Shown here in pieces: positions 35,295 to 43,902 of a stretch of 64,000 nucleotides of DNA. How positions within the stretch are numbered: the stretch's first letter is position 1; the number at the start of each line of letters is the position of its first letter. The position numbers were made by a program, and so were the translations under genes. This DNA is from Candidatus Nitrosotalea bavarica (GTDB lineage Archaea; Thermoproteota; Nitrososphaeria; Nitrososphaerales; Nitrosopumilaceae): contig NZ_FUYK01000003.1 in assembly GCF_900167955.1 (NCBI RefSeq), positions 1-64,000 on the forward strand, read 5' to 3'. The notes under the pieces were generated by a model, which was given only the letters and a program-made list of their open reading frames with translations, was not told the DNA's origin and searched no databases.

Positions 35295-36515
35295 CTAGGT
35301 AACTACCTTGAACTGGATATTTTTCTTTTTGAGGAATGCAACTAGTTGTTCTGCGTGTGTCTGGTCTTGTGTCTCCAAGCTTAGTGTTACCCCAGCTGTT
35401 CCTGCAGGAATGCTTGAAGATAGTCTGTCATGGATTACATCGACAATATTTACACTAAGAGAAGATATCTGGTCTACAACTTCCTTTAGTGCCCCTGGCT
35501 TGTCTGTTAAAAGTATGAATATTTTGACCATCCTACCCATCTCAGTCAAACCTTTGGCTACGATTTGGCCTAGAAGATACATGTCCACATTTCCTCCAGA
35601 TAATATTGGGACGACCTTTTTGCCCTTGGCAGGTTTTTTGTCAAGTAGGTATGCCAACCCTACAGCACCAGCTGGTTCTACAACCATCTTTGCTCTTTCC
35701 ATTAAAAGAAACATTGCTTTTACAATTGCAGAATCATCAACTAGAACGATATCATCAATTAATTCGTTTATGATTTTAAATGTAGAATATCCCGGTGTCT
35801 TGACAGATATTCCATCTGCAATTGTCCTATGACCTGAAACTGATTGTAACTTTCCTGCATCAAATGATTTTTTCATTGCTGGAAATCCTGATGATTGTAC
35901 TCCTATCACTTTGACTTTGGGCTTTTTTGCCTTGACTGCTTTTAAAACTCCCGCAGCTAGTCCTCCTCCACCAATTGGAACATAGATTTCATCAACGTCT
36001 GGAAGATCCTCAATTATTTCTAGACCTATTACTCCCTGAGCTGCAATTACTATCTCATCATCAAATGCATGAACCATTGTTGCACCAGTTTTTTTTGCAA
36101 TCTCTGTTGCCTTGGCAGATGACTCGTCATATATGGAACCCTCCAAGATTACTTTGGCACCATATGCCTTGGTGGCTGAAACTTTGGCAGGTGAAGCGTT
36201 TACAGGCATCACTATAGTGCATGGAATTTTTTCAAGTGCTGATGCATACGCAACACCTTGCGCATGATTTCCTGCTGAAGCTGCAATCACTCCTTTTTTC
36301 TTTTCTTCTTTGGAAAGACTTGCAATCTTTGCATAAGCTCCGCGTACCTTAAACGAGCCAGTCTTTTGCAGACATTCAGATTTTAGATAAACCTGGGAAC
36401 CTGTCATGATACTAAAAGAGTAGGAACTCTCAAGTGGAGTTCTGCGGATAACATTTTTCTGGATCCTTTGAGACTTTAGTATATCTTCAAGTGTGATGTT
36501 CAACAGAATTTTCAA
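35295..36515 (-). CDS. ilvA: Threonine ammonia-lyase (threonine dehydratase)
   Basis: 406 aa. The PLP lysine is in KTGSFKVRGAY; GGGGLAAG is the phosphate-binding loop; SAGNHAQGVA follows the lysine region. A C-terminal ACT domain begins near IFILLTDKPGALKEV. It converts threonine to 2-oxobutyrate for isoleucine. The single ACT domain suits feedback regulation or the catabolic type; the two cannot be separated here. Confidence 0.94.
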   Translation of the reverse strand: MKILLNITLEDILKSQRIQKNVIRRTPLESSYSFSIMTGSQVYLKSECLQKTGSFKVRGAYAKIASLSKEEKKKGVIAASAGNHAQGVAYASALEKIPCTIVMPVNASPAKVSATKAYGAKVILEGSIYDESSAKATEIAKKTGATMVHAFDDEIVIAAQGVIGLEIIEDLPDVDEIYVPIGGGGLAAGVLKAVKAKKPKVKVIGVQSSGFPAMKKSFDAGKLQSVSGHRTIADGISVKTPGYSTFKIINELIDDIVLVDDSAIVKAMFLLMERAKMVVEPAGAVGLAYLLDKKPAKGKKVVPILSGGNVDMYLLGQIVAKGLTEMGRMVKIFILLTDKPGALKEVVDQISSLSVNIVDVIHDRLSSSIPAGTAGVTLSLETQDQTHAEQLVAFLKKKNIQFKVVT

Positions 36516-36808
36516 CCCATCTCGGTATATTTGGCTTGTTGAATACTATTACTTCAAAATGTGTCATGTATTTTTGATTACAAAATACGATTTTAAGCAA
36601 AAAATGGATAATTAGTTAATAATTTAATAGAATTTTCAACGATCTGGAAAGGGCTAAATAATATCATGAATACCTTACAGATCTAAGTCAAGGGGTCAAC
36701 GCTGCGTCATCTTGCGTCAACTCCCCAAACTCTGGCGCCGATGATACAGTCCAGGCCCCTTGGCTAAATTATGTTGATTTTAAAATATACAATCATATAA
36801 ACAATTTT
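36516..36808. ncRNA. Gap with a candidate small RNA (core 36685-36765)
   Basis: No gene in this 293-nt gap, but the core is markedly more GC-rich than the flanks. CAAGGGG (36689-36695) pairs with CCCCTTG (36756-36762) to close a 74-nt element with inner CTGG/CCAG complementarity and two direct copies of TGCGTCA. It is tRNA-sized but has no T-loop or anticodon arm, so it is not a tRNA. Strand unclear. Confidence 0.35.
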
Positions 36809-37645
36809 TTAATTTTTTAGAGCTCTTATGACACTATCCATCAACACAGGCAAGTTAGTCTTTGTCTGCTCGGAGATTCTTGAGAGATTGATGTTTCCCT
36901 GTCGTATGTTATTTTTCAGATATTCTAAATTAAAGTTGCAGAGACACCCTTCCTCTGCTGCGATCATCCTGTTTTCATCGATCATAACAGATGTTGTGTG
37001 ATATACTTCAATTAACATATTGTCAAGCTCTACAAACAATCTATCCCTGTTTGAAACAAGTTTTGTGTGTTCAGCGTGTGACACCTCAATTGATTGGACA
37101 ATATCCTGTGTTATGTCTTCACGATTAAACAATACTTCAAATAATTTTTGGTCATCCATGGATTGGTATCCTTCCTGTTTGAGTTTTTCTTCTATGATCT
37201 TGTCATTCTCAGGTCCCACCTTTACCTGAAGTTTTGCAATCATATCAGATATGTCCGAGAGTTCTTTTTGAATCTCGATTACTCTATGGTCAAGCTTGTA
37301 GAATAACAACGCATGGTACTGTAACGACATGTGTCCAGAAAGAAGATAGTTTCCTTCCTTTATCTCAAATTTTATAAAACTTCTTCGAAGATCTTTCTCG
37401 GCAGTTGCAGAAACGCCCTGATTGCTCCAGTCTGGAATTTTTTGCAATATATCATCAAAGAACTTTCTAACAAGGGCAGGATCAAATGATTCCTGATCTG
37501 TAACTGTACCATCCCCTAGCATTACCTTTAGTGGAACTTTAGTTGTAAGACGAGTCATATGTTCTGAAAACAAGGTACGAACACTTTCTGCCTTGTCACT
37601 CATTGATTTTATAAAAGGATCAGGATTGCTTGTTGGAATCTGCAC
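36809..37645 (-). CDS. Hypothetical helical protein
   Basis: 278 aa, charged and mostly helical, with likely coiled coils at about 120-160 and 200-225. The pattern QYHALLFYKLDHR is distinctive. There is one CLC motif near residue 235. No recognised domain; a structural or regulatory cytoplasmic protein is my best guess. Confidence 0.65.
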   Translation of the reverse strand: MQIPTSNPDPFIKSMSDKAESVRTLFSEHMTRLTTKVPLKVMLGDGTVTDQESFDPALVRKFFDDILQKIPDWSNQGVSATAEKDLRRSFIKFEIKEGNYLLSGHMSLQYHALLFYKLDHRVIEIQKELSDISDMIAKLQVKVGPENDKIIEEKLKQEGYQSMDDQKLFEVLFNREDITQDIVQSIEVSHAEHTKLVSNRDRLFVELDNMLIEVYHTTSVMIDENRMIAAEEGCLCNFNLEYLKNNIRQGNINLSRISEQTKTNLPVLMDSVIRALKN

Positions 37646-37730
37646 AAATTATCCACAGAAAACATCCACATAAAATCGATAGGTACTTTAAATACGCTAT
37701 AAAGCCAATTTCATCATAGGATTAAGGATA

Positions 37731-37862
37731 ATGCCAAAACCCTCGTTTAAGAAGATAGTATGCTGGAATTGTGATGTAGAAATCATACAATACTTTGATA
37801 TAAAATACAAGGGAGAAAGAGGAGTATGTCCAGTATGTGGAGTCAATTTCCCGTTAGAGTAG
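37731..37862 (+). CDS. Zinc-ribbon microprotein preceding the cyclase
   Basis: 43 aa beginning MPKPSFKKIVCWNC. Pairs CWNC and CPVC, 22 residues apart, form one zinc ribbon. It ends 6 nt before the nucleotide cyclase start, so the two are one transcript and likely functionally linked. Confidence 0.75.
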   Translation: MPKPSFKKIVCWNCDVEIIQYFDIKYKGERGVCPVCGVNFPLE

Positions 37863-37868
37863 ATACCA

Positions 37869-38657
37869 ATGAGTGATCCCCCTAGTCCACCAAAAGATGT
37901 GCCCACAAAGAACATCATTGACATGATGTTGGGAGGAGGCAAGTCTGGTACGTTAGATACTGAGAGCCTCATCAAAGAGACACAAAAAAGAGTGTGGAGT
38001 TCGCTTAAGAAAGGATACGAGTATGATTATTCTGTCGACGAGTCTGACAAGTTTCTACGTAACCACGTGTCCCAGAAACTGCACATGATAGTCATGTTTG
38101 TAGATCTTGTCGGTTCAACAGATATGGCACTACTGCTTCCACCAGAAAAACTTGGAATCATTATCAGTTCATTCTCACAAGAGATGCGTTCAGTTATTCG
38201 TCACCATGGAGGTTATGTCTTAAAGTATGTAGGGGATGCTGTAATAGGATACTTCATTGCAGAAGAAAGCCCCCTTGTTGTGTCAGATAATGCTGTTAAC
38301 TGTGCAAGGACCATGATTGATATAATTGAAAGAGGAATAAATCCAATTCTTAGTGAATATGATTATCCAGAGTTGCGAGTAAAGATAGGAATGGACTTTG
38401 GAGAGAATGTCATAGTACGATATGGGGCTGATGAAGTAAGATCACATGTTGACATTCTAGGTCCTGCAGTGAGTATCGCTGCCAAGATTACAGCGTTATC
38501 AAAACCAAATCAGATTCTTGTCGGTCATGACATTTACGACAAACTTCACCCCAACTTGAAGAATCTTTTTGAAACAGTTGAATGGCCAGACAATCACTGG
38601 TCTTACCAAGATAAGAAGACTGGAAAACTATACCGTGTTTATGCAATGCATGCCTAG
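37869..38657 (+). CDS. Class III adenylate/guanylate cyclase
   Basis: 262 aa with a cyclase homology domain at about 75-255. The metal Asp residues are in MFVDLVGSTDMA and KYVGDAVIGYF. LGPAVSIAAKITALSKPNQI is the dimer/transition-state segment. No membrane helix or sensor domain is seen; the N-terminal 70 residues are charged. It should make a cyclic nucleotide, though the purine-selecting residues are not certain. Zinc microproteins flank it on both sides. Confidence 0.9.
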   Translation: MSDPPSPPKDVPTKNIIDMMLGGGKSGTLDTESLIKETQKRVWSSLKKGYEYDYSVDESDKFLRNHVSQKLHMIVMFVDLVGSTDMALLLPPEKLGIIISSFSQEMRSVIRHHGGYVLKYVGDAVIGYFIAEESPLVVSDNAVNCARTMIDIIERGINPILSEYDYPELRVKIGMDFGENVIVRYGADEVRSHVDILGPAVSIAAKITALSKPNQILVGHDIYDKLHPNLKNLFETVEWPDNHWSYQDKKTGKLYRVYAMHA

Positions 38658-38803
38658 ACAGTAAATCTGTCTGGACATTCTACATGTTCATAGTGATGAT
38701 CTGTAAATTTTTGGTCTACAATATACATTACAATTTTGTATAAATCCGTAGAATTAATATTTTTTTTACATTTTATACAATCCATTGATATTGTTTTTGA
38801 CAT
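38654..38803 (-). CDS. Zinc-finger microprotein convergent with the cyclase
   Basis: 49 aa beginning MSKTISMDCIKCKKNINST. One CIKC pair, then His-His and a Cys (DHHYEHVEC) make a plausible zinc site. Its stop overlaps the cyclase stop by 4 nt on the opposite strand. The frame is clean despite the AT-rich context. Confidence 0.55.
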   Translation of the reverse strand: MSKTISMDCIKCKKNINSTDLYKIVMYIVDQKFTDHHYEHVECPDRFTV

Positions 38804-38946
38804 TAAACTTGTGTCGATCTGGGCATTCTATAAGGATCAGTGATCGACGGAATTTGATAAAAAACGACTGATACTTGACACTTTTGTATATCTAACGAGT
38901 AATTTTGTGAGTAAACATGAAATAGAGGAGAGCAAGAATTGCATTC

Positions 38947-39315
38947 ATGTGGTATTACGATGCAAGAAGAATCATGGAAACTTTTGGACAACCACTTGAT
39001 ATGATAAATTCACCATTTGCATTTCCAAGATTACCACCGCGTGCAAATCCTCCACTAGGAATTGCCAATGCTGGAAGAATAAAGGACCAGATTGTACATG
39101 ATTCAGATATGACAATGGGTAAACTAACAGGTTATCACACAATGTTTCAAAGATATGCAGCAGGCTTGTTTAACATGACACCAAATGCATTCATGCCAGG
39201 ACATCCAATGCATGCAAAGATGCAACCAGTTGATACACTAAGAGAAGAAAACGAAAAATTACGACAGGAAAATCTTTCGTTAAAATCAGGCCTTGACAAA
39301 GAAAAGAAAAAGTAA
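38947..39315 (+). CDS. Hypothetical Met/Pro-rich protein with C-terminal coiled coil
   Basis: 122 aa. The first 85 residues are rich in Pro, Met and aromatic residues (FAFPRLPPRANPPLG). The end is a short coiled coil (LREENEKLRQENLSLKSGLD) with a Lys tail. Resembles, loosely, small subunits or phasins of PHA synthases, but I cannot support that assignment. Confidence 0.6.
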   Translation: MWYYDARRIMETFGQPLDMINSPFAFPRLPPRANPPLGIANAGRIKDQIVHDSDMTMGKLTGYHTMFQRYAAGLFNMTPNAFMPGHPMHAKMQPVDTLREENEKLRQENLSLKSGLDKEKKK

Positions 39316-39353
39316 CCTCTTACTTTTTAAAGCTTAAATGTTCTACTATAAAC

Positions 39354-39746
39354 ATGCAAAAGACACCAGATCAAAAATGGAAAGAACAGATTATTCAATA
39401 TAGGAAAAAGTGTCAGAGCATTTTAGAGATATCAAAATCAATAAGATATGTTGGGTTGGTAAATGAATACGGGACTACACTTACAGGAATTTTAAAACCA
39501 GGACTAACCACTTTGTTATCACGTGAATCTGCAAGAAATGAATTCTTTCTTGTTTCGACTTTATTGACAATGCGAAATAAAGCAAGTTCGGCCCTTGGAA
39601 AGATGGACCACGTAGTTTTCAGACATGAAAAAATCACGGTAATTGCATTTCAAAGAAAAGAAGGAATTTACTACATCTCAATAAACAAGAACACATCTCC
39701 AGATGTTGTAGTTAAAATAATGTTAAAAATTAAAAAAATTATTTAG
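39354..39746 (+). CDS. DUF6659-like protein
   Basis: 130 aa with the layout seen in a thaumarchaeal family with a possible roadblock/profilin-like fold: IRYVGLVNEYGTTLTG, then LLSRESARNEFFLVSTLLTMR, then VVFRHEKITVIAFQ and YYISINK. A related layout occurs in the protein at 60037-60417. Such folds serve as dimerization or signalling modules. Overlaps the convergent VOC gene by 4 nt. Confidence 0.65.
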   Translation: MQKTPDQKWKEQIIQYRKKCQSILEISKSIRYVGLVNEYGTTLTGILKPGLTTLLSRESARNEFFLVSTLLTMRNKASSALGKMDHVVFRHEKITVIAFQRKEGIYYISINKNTSPDVVVKIMLKIKKII

Positions 39747-40156
39747 AGTGGAGCAAATCCGTGGAAACCACGTGCTTGTTTTGCACCATCATCAAATGAG
39801 GGCTCAAATAATGACACCATGTATTTGTCTGGGTCTAACACAATACAGTTTTTGCCCGCCTTGTGTGAAATAATGTCTCTGTAAATTGGGACATTTTTCG
39901 ATTTGAGTTCTTTTACTGCAGAGTCTATATCGCCTACGACAAGTCCTACAACTATGCCATTTTCAATGGATGTTCCAGTGTTAATGGCCTTGATTGCAGG
40001 ATGTAGTATTACCGTTGCACCCTCTTTTGCCAATTCTACCCAATTTTCTCGGGAATTCTTAATTGGCAAACCAATTATCTCGTGGTAAAATTTCAGAGAT
40101 TTTTCAAGGTCTGAAACTGCGATAATTACGCTCCCAAGGTGTCTGATATTCATACC
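39743..40156 (-). CDS. VOC/glyoxalase-family protein
   Basis: 137 aa from the ATG at 40156 (MNIRHLGSVIIAV); 40168 is an alternative. The two beta-alpha-beta-beta-beta modules of vicinal oxygen chelate proteins are clear: SDLEKSLKFYHEIIGLPI, then IVVGLVVGDIDSAVKELKSK and CIVLDPDKYMVSLFEP. His6(ish) and the final Glu are likely metal ligands. The reaction (glyoxalase, dioxygenase or other) is not evident. Confidence 0.85.
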   Translation of the reverse strand, partial: GMNIRHLGSVIIAVSDLEKSLKFYHEIIGLPIKNSRENWVELAKEGATVILHPAIKAINTGTSIENGIVVGLVVGDIDSAVKELKSKNVPIYRDIISHKAGKNCIVLDPDKYMVSLFEPSFDDGAKQARGFHGFAPL

Positions 40157-40195
40157 CCAAGTAAACACGTGGAGGTGTTAAAGGATTTTGGTACC

Positions 40196-40414
40196 TTATA
40201 CTACTTGTACGAGTGTCTCGGTGCGCTCTACGCCCGTAATATTGTGAATATCAGTCGTGACATCCTTGATCTGTGATAATTCCTTGACTTCGATTAGTGC
40301 AACTGCATCAAATTGACCACTCACTGGAAAAGAGTCATAGACTGATTTTACCATGCGGAGTCGTGCCGCTATCAATTTTTTCGGAGATTTAACTAGAACT
40401 ACGGCTTTGACCAA
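40196..40414 (-). CDS. Stand-alone RAM (Lrp/AsnC effector) domain protein 2
   Basis: 72 aa: KAVVLVKSPKKLIAARLRMV, PVSGQFDAVALIEV, DIHNITGVERTETLVQV fit the RAM fold with no HTH. Overlaps the preceding RAM gene by 16 nt, so the pair is co-translated and may form a heteromer. Confidence 0.82.
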   Translation of the reverse strand: MVKAVVLVKSPKKLIAARLRMVKSVYDSFPVSGQFDAVALIEVKELSQIKDVTTDIHNITGVERTETLVQVV

Positions 40415-40647
40415 CCCATATCTACCTCCACTTCAATCAAAGTCTCTGTTGAAACAATTTCCTTTATTTTCTTAAAGTCTATGACCACGTTGTTAATCTC
40501 TTCCATTGTTCCTTGTAATACAACTGCAATATCTGCCCTTCCTGTTACAACCATGATTTCCTTGACAATCTTTCTTGCTTTTTTCAGAGATGTAATAACA
40601 GCATCAACTTTGCCAGGTTTTACGGCTATCAAACAAAGAGATCGCAT
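40399..40647 (-). CDS. Stand-alone RAM (Lrp/AsnC effector) domain protein 1
   Basis: 82 aa: RSLCLIAVKPGKVDAVI, VVTGRADIAVVLQG, KEIVSTETLIEVEVD match a RAM domain. First gene of the RAM pair; the second follows with 16-nt overlap. Probably an amino-acid-sensing partner for DNA-binding Lrp proteins encoded elsewhere. Confidence 0.83.
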   Translation of the reverse strand: MRSLCLIAVKPGKVDAVITSLKKARKIVKEIMVVTGRADIAVVLQGTMEEINNVVIDFKKIKEIVSTETLIEVEVDMGWSKP

Positions 40648-40703
40648 ATTCCTGTAATGGAATGATCACGGATAAGCATTATGTTGAAAAATTATGAAGA
40701 AAT

Positions 40704-40982
40704 CTAATCGTCGCTTGCTTCTTGGGAGCGAGCTTCTTCTAGGTATGCCTTTCTTGCTTCGAGCTCTGCTTCCTTGTCAAGACCAGTATCATCTTCAACA
40801 ACTATTATGCCGTCGTCTTCCTGAACTATGTCTTCTTTGAGTTTTGTCTTCTCCTTTACCTTACCCTTTGGAGATTCCTTCTTAGCATGTTCTTTTTTTG
40901 GAGCTTCCTTCTTGGCATGTTCTTTTTTTGGAGCTTCCTTCTTAGCAGGCTTTTTTGCTTCTTTTTTCTTGTCCTTTGTCAT
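40704..40982 (-). CDS. Lys/Glu-rich repetitive protein
   Basis: 92 aa from the ATG at 40982 (one at 41000 is also in frame). The N-terminal half repeats KKEHAKKEAPK units, histone-H1-tail-like. The C-terminal half is acidic (DIVQEDDGIIVVEDDTG, then a helical end). Likely disordered; could bind DNA or RNA. Confidence 0.65.
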   Translation of the reverse strand: MTKDKKKEAKKPAKKEAPKKEHAKKEAPKKEHAKKESPKGKVKEKTKLKEDIVQEDDGIIVVEDDTGLDKEAELEARKAYLEEARSQEASDD

Positions 40983-41000
40983 AAGACGATTATCAAACAC

Positions 41001-41244
41001 GTAACATCGTCCTTTTAAACTTGTCTTAGAATGGAGCCACTAGCCCTTTTCCTTCACCCACCAAAGGAAATACGCCGATATTCGCAGGTGTTTTATAATT
41101 AGGGCTTACAAGTCATGGGTTTTTACAAGTTCCAAACATGTCCAGAAACATAGTTTCAATATTTCATGGGTCCAATAATGTCAATGTATTTATGGCATAT
41201 TTTGAATTTTATCCAAATTATAATTAATTTTATTAAGAATACAG
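41001..41244. other. Intergenic stretch with a possible small RNA on the minus strand
   Basis: No gene. On the minus strand an AT-box (CTAATTATAAAACACC, near 41088-41103) is followed by a G-rich stretch at about 41030-41085, unlike the flanks, before a second TATA-like AGTTTAAAAGG that fits the Lys-rich gene. Only suggestive. Confidence 0.25.
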
Positions 41245-41637
41245 ATGCATCTCAAATCAAAAATGAATCATTTCCAAAGAAGCGTAGTTGTAGTTCTAGT
41301 TGCAGTTTGCATTACAGGGGTATTTGGGATACCCCTAGGAGATCCCAAGTTTCTCATTCAGGCATTTTCCCTTGAATTTTCATTTGTTGCCCTTGCCATA
41401 GTCGCTGCTAAAAATTTCAGATATGCGTACATTCCAAATTTCATCATTGCAACAATAGTGATTGTTGGAAATACACTTTCCCCAAAACATATTGAGATCA
41501 TGTCTACATTACATCCATTTTACAATGGAATTGTATTGATTGTAGGAGGTTACATCTTGCAAGGATTGCTCCTAATTACCAATGCAATGGCTTACAAAAA
41601 ATACAAGCAGGCCATATCAAATAATAAAACTGTCTAA
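41245..41637 (+). CDS. Four-helix membrane protein
   Basis: 130 aa with four predicted membrane helices: VVVVLVAVCITGVFGI, FSLEFSFVALAIVAA, FIIATIVIVGNTL, GIVLIVGGYILQGLLLI. An ATG at 41263 could also start it. Short charged tail. No recognised family. Confidence 0.7.
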   Translation: MHLKSKMNHFQRSVVVVLVAVCITGVFGIPLGDPKFLIQAFSLEFSFVALAIVAAKNFRYAYIPNFIIATIVIVGNTLSPKHIEIMSTLHPFYNGIVLIVGGYILQGLLLITNAMAYKKYKQAISNNKTV

Positions 41638-41735
41638 AATTACAATATGTCATTTCAAGGCCAAACATTTTAGCTGAGAATTAAGAAAAACAACTTAACA
41701 ACGAGTATATACAACATTTTTTGATACAAAATAGA

Positions 41736-42149
41736 ATGGATGCCAATCTTAGAACACACAAATTCCACGACCTTTCTCAATTTGGATTACGAATTGTAGT
41801 TGGTGTGTTCTTCATAGTTCACAGTCAGATGAAATTTGGTAGTGGGTTTGGCGGTTTTCTTCAGAGCATAGGTCTTCCTTCAGAGATGGCAATACTCATA
41901 GGATTACTAGAATCAGTAGGAGGTGTTCTTTTGATAGTAGGAGTCCTATCAAGGATAGCAAGTGCAGTAATTGCTATAGACATGCTTGGCGCAATAATTT
42001 ATGTTAAAAAGGCGCAATCATTTTCAGGTAAAAATGGAATAGAACTTGAATTGTTGGCATTTATCATTTTGTTAACCATAATGGTGTTAGGACCTGGAAG
42101 AATATCCTTATCTCATATAATCAAAAAGATACCTCGAATTTTACAATAA
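41736..42149 (+). CDS. DoxX-family membrane protein
   Basis: 137 aa from the ATG at 41736. Four helices with the DoxX pattern: GLRIVVGVFFIVHSQMKFG, then LPSEMAILIGLLESVGGVLLIVG, then IAIDMLGAIIYVK and ELELLAFIILL. DoxX relatives take part in quinol- or thiol-linked redox, but the family is heterogeneous and the role here is open. Confidence 0.85.
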   Translation: MDANLRTHKFHDLSQFGLRIVVGVFFIVHSQMKFGSGFGGFLQSIGLPSEMAILIGLLESVGGVLLIVGVLSRIASAVIAIDMLGAIIYVKKAQSFSGKNGIELELLAFIILLTIMVLGPGRISLSHIIKKIPRILQ

Positions 42150-42223
42150 TTTTCACATTCAGACTAGATTACATCGTATGATGATAGTCTGCTTTTAATT
42201 ACAAAACTTTAATTTTTTATTAC

Positions 42224-42613
42224 ATGACCAAGTCTAGTTTGCGTCATACGTTGTCTTACATTGAGTACGCCCTCGTTATATTTTTGCAAGTGCATAATGA
42301 TATCATGACCACATCGGATCAAAAAGAATACACGACACACAAAAATCTACAGCCATTGCTTGCATGGGTAATAGGTCTTGCAATCATAGGTGTCATGATG
42401 ACAGCTGTCTGGCCTGTCTGGAACCTAATTCCACAATACATCACTGAACAAGTCAAGGTTGTTTCAGTGGATCAAAGCGGAGTCTGGGCAGACACTCAAG
42501 ACAACTATTTGGTAAAACTAACTGGCTCTTACCACAATGTTTCACAAGGTGACCACATCATGGGAACTTATGACCTGAAGATAAAGCAGAGAATGCACAC
42601 ATTTGCCCCATAG
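42224..42613 (+). CDS. Single-helix membrane protein with extracytoplasmic domain
   Basis: 129 aa from the ATG at 42224, or 102 aa from the ATG at 42305, which gives a shorter cytoplasmic lead. One membrane helix (WVIGLAIIGVMMTAVWPVW) precedes a small beta domain (QVKVVSVDQSGVWAD, YLVKLTGSYHNV). Not recognised. Confidence 0.6.
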   Translation: MTKSSLRHTLSYIEYALVIFLQVHNDIMTTSDQKEYTTHKNLQPLLAWVIGLAIIGVMMTAVWPVWNLIPQYITEQVKVVSVDQSGVWADTQDNYLVKLTGSYHNVSQGDHIMGTYDLKIKQRMHTFAP

Positions 42614-42650
42614 AAATGCCATGCCCTGACAAGACACTGGCTTTTTTTTA

Positions 42651-43187
42651 TTATTCAGAAAATCGGAGAGCAAACATGTTCTTGTCATATTTTACATCAA
42701 TCTTTTTTTGAAACAGTTCCTCAAAAATTAGTTCCAAGATAGTTTTATTATATAATGACCAATTTTTGCCAAGATCATGCTTCATAACAAAAGTATGTGT
42801 GCCATCATCAATCATGTGGCTGACATGAACAGACGAGTTTAACATCTGCATTTCAAACCAGTCCATAAATGATTTGGCATCAGTCTCTCCTTTCATAAAG
42901 AGTGCAACATCTCGCATCTCGTCCTTGCCCATCGTGCTTGCAATTTCTATTATCTCCTTTTCCTTCAAATTTTGAAAGATCTTGACAAACACTGGCTTGT
43001 TAAGACTTACAAGGCCAACTCTTTGCTGATAAATATCCCACTCTAGAAATCGCTTCAAGGCCTGAGTTGCAAGCGTGTTGGTTGTTACTTGATGATTCTT
43101 TGCCTCATTCTGAAGCTTGTCAATAATTTCAGTATCAAATCTAAATGTGATAGTGGCTGTTTTTTTCTTGTCAGTTATTTCTTTCAT
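42651..43187 (-). CDS. Ribbon-helix-helix regulator with C-terminal domain
   Basis: 178 aa. Residues 10-50 (TATITFRFDTEIIDKLQNEA..TNTLATQALKRFL) fit a CopG/Arc ribbon-helix-helix DNA-binding domain. Residues 60-178 form an alpha/beta domain with HVSHMIDDGTHTFVMKHDLG, probably for ligand binding or oligomerization. Target unknown. Confidence 0.78.
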   Translation of the reverse strand: MKEITDKKKTATITFRFDTEIIDKLQNEAKNHQVTTNTLATQALKRFLEWDIYQQRVGLVSLNKPVFVKIFQNLKEKEIIEIASTMGKDEMRDVALFMKGETDAKSFMDWFEMQMLNSSVHVSHMIDDGTHTFVMKHDLGKNWSLYNKTILELIFEELFQKKIDVKYDKNMFALRFSE

Positions 43188-43311
43188 GATATATCCAATC
43201 TTTTGTCCATTTGAAAATGATAAACTTGTCGCATGATTTACGGTTCCAACACATACTTTGTCTTACAATGTATACTGCCATGCTTTATTCTAGTTTCACT
43301 AATATGTATAC

Positions 43312-43782
43312 ATGGTAGAAATAAAAGTCAAGATACAGATTGACGCACCAATAGAAAAAGTCTGGAATGTCATCTCGCAGGTTGATAATGATTCCGAGTT
43401 TTGGAATATTACCAAAGTGCAAAGAAACATCTCAAAGAAAGAAAACGAGATAGTGCGAGAGATAATGATAGACAAGATCGACAAATGCAGTCAGACAATA
43501 ACTTTCCTACCAAAAGAAGCAGTACATGTGAAATGGACAAAAGGAGTGATAACTGGTACAAAGGATATGTCTTTGACCATGCTTGGAAGTGCAACACTTC
43601 TTGAAGTCAAGATGGATTATACCATTTCAGGTCCATCTCGCTTCTTCCCTGGAAAGCTAAAGGAAAAACTGCAGATCGAGGCCGAGTATGCGTTAGACCT
43701 GATCAAGGAAAAATCGGAGGGCAAGGCGCATTTCATCCCAATGGAGCCTAGAAAATTCTGGGCCGACATGATAAGAGGATAG
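43312..43782 (+). CDS. SRPBCC-fold lipid/polyketide-binding-like protein
   Basis: 156 aa: IDAPIEKVWNVISQVDND near the N-terminus, beta strands with TITFLPKEAVHVKW and ATLLEVKMDYTISG, and a long C-terminal helix. This is the START/CoxG-like hydrophobic pocket fold. Ligand unknown. Confidence 0.82.
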   Translation: MVEIKVKIQIDAPIEKVWNVISQVDNDSEFWNITKVQRNISKKENEIVREIMIDKIDKCSQTITFLPKEAVHVKWTKGVITGTKDMSLTMLGSATLLEVKMDYTISGPSRFFPGKLKEKLQIEAEYALDLIKEKSEGKAHFIPMEPRKFWADMIRG

Positions 43783-43807
43783 CGACAAACCCGCAGAACA
43801 AAGGAGG

Positions 43808-43836
43808 AATTTACGCACTGCGGCGTGACGTAAATT
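43808..43836. terminator. Hairpin between convergent genes
   Basis: AATTTACG (43808-43815) pairs with CGTAAATT (43829-43836), with an inner CAC/GTG stem. It lies 25 nt past the SRPBCC gene and 66 nt past the end of the PEP synthase gene. Could be a bidirectional terminator or RNA-processing site; there is no long T-run. Confidence 0.45.
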
Positions 43837-43902
43837 AAACTCCACCCGATTTTTTGCTATAATATAATTTCTAGATTTAAAAATATTACACAGTTTGAAA
43901 CA

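Noticed and set aside
36685-36765. tRNA gene
   Set aside because: Length and outer stem suit a tRNA, but there is no GTTC T-loop and no anticodon arm on either strand.
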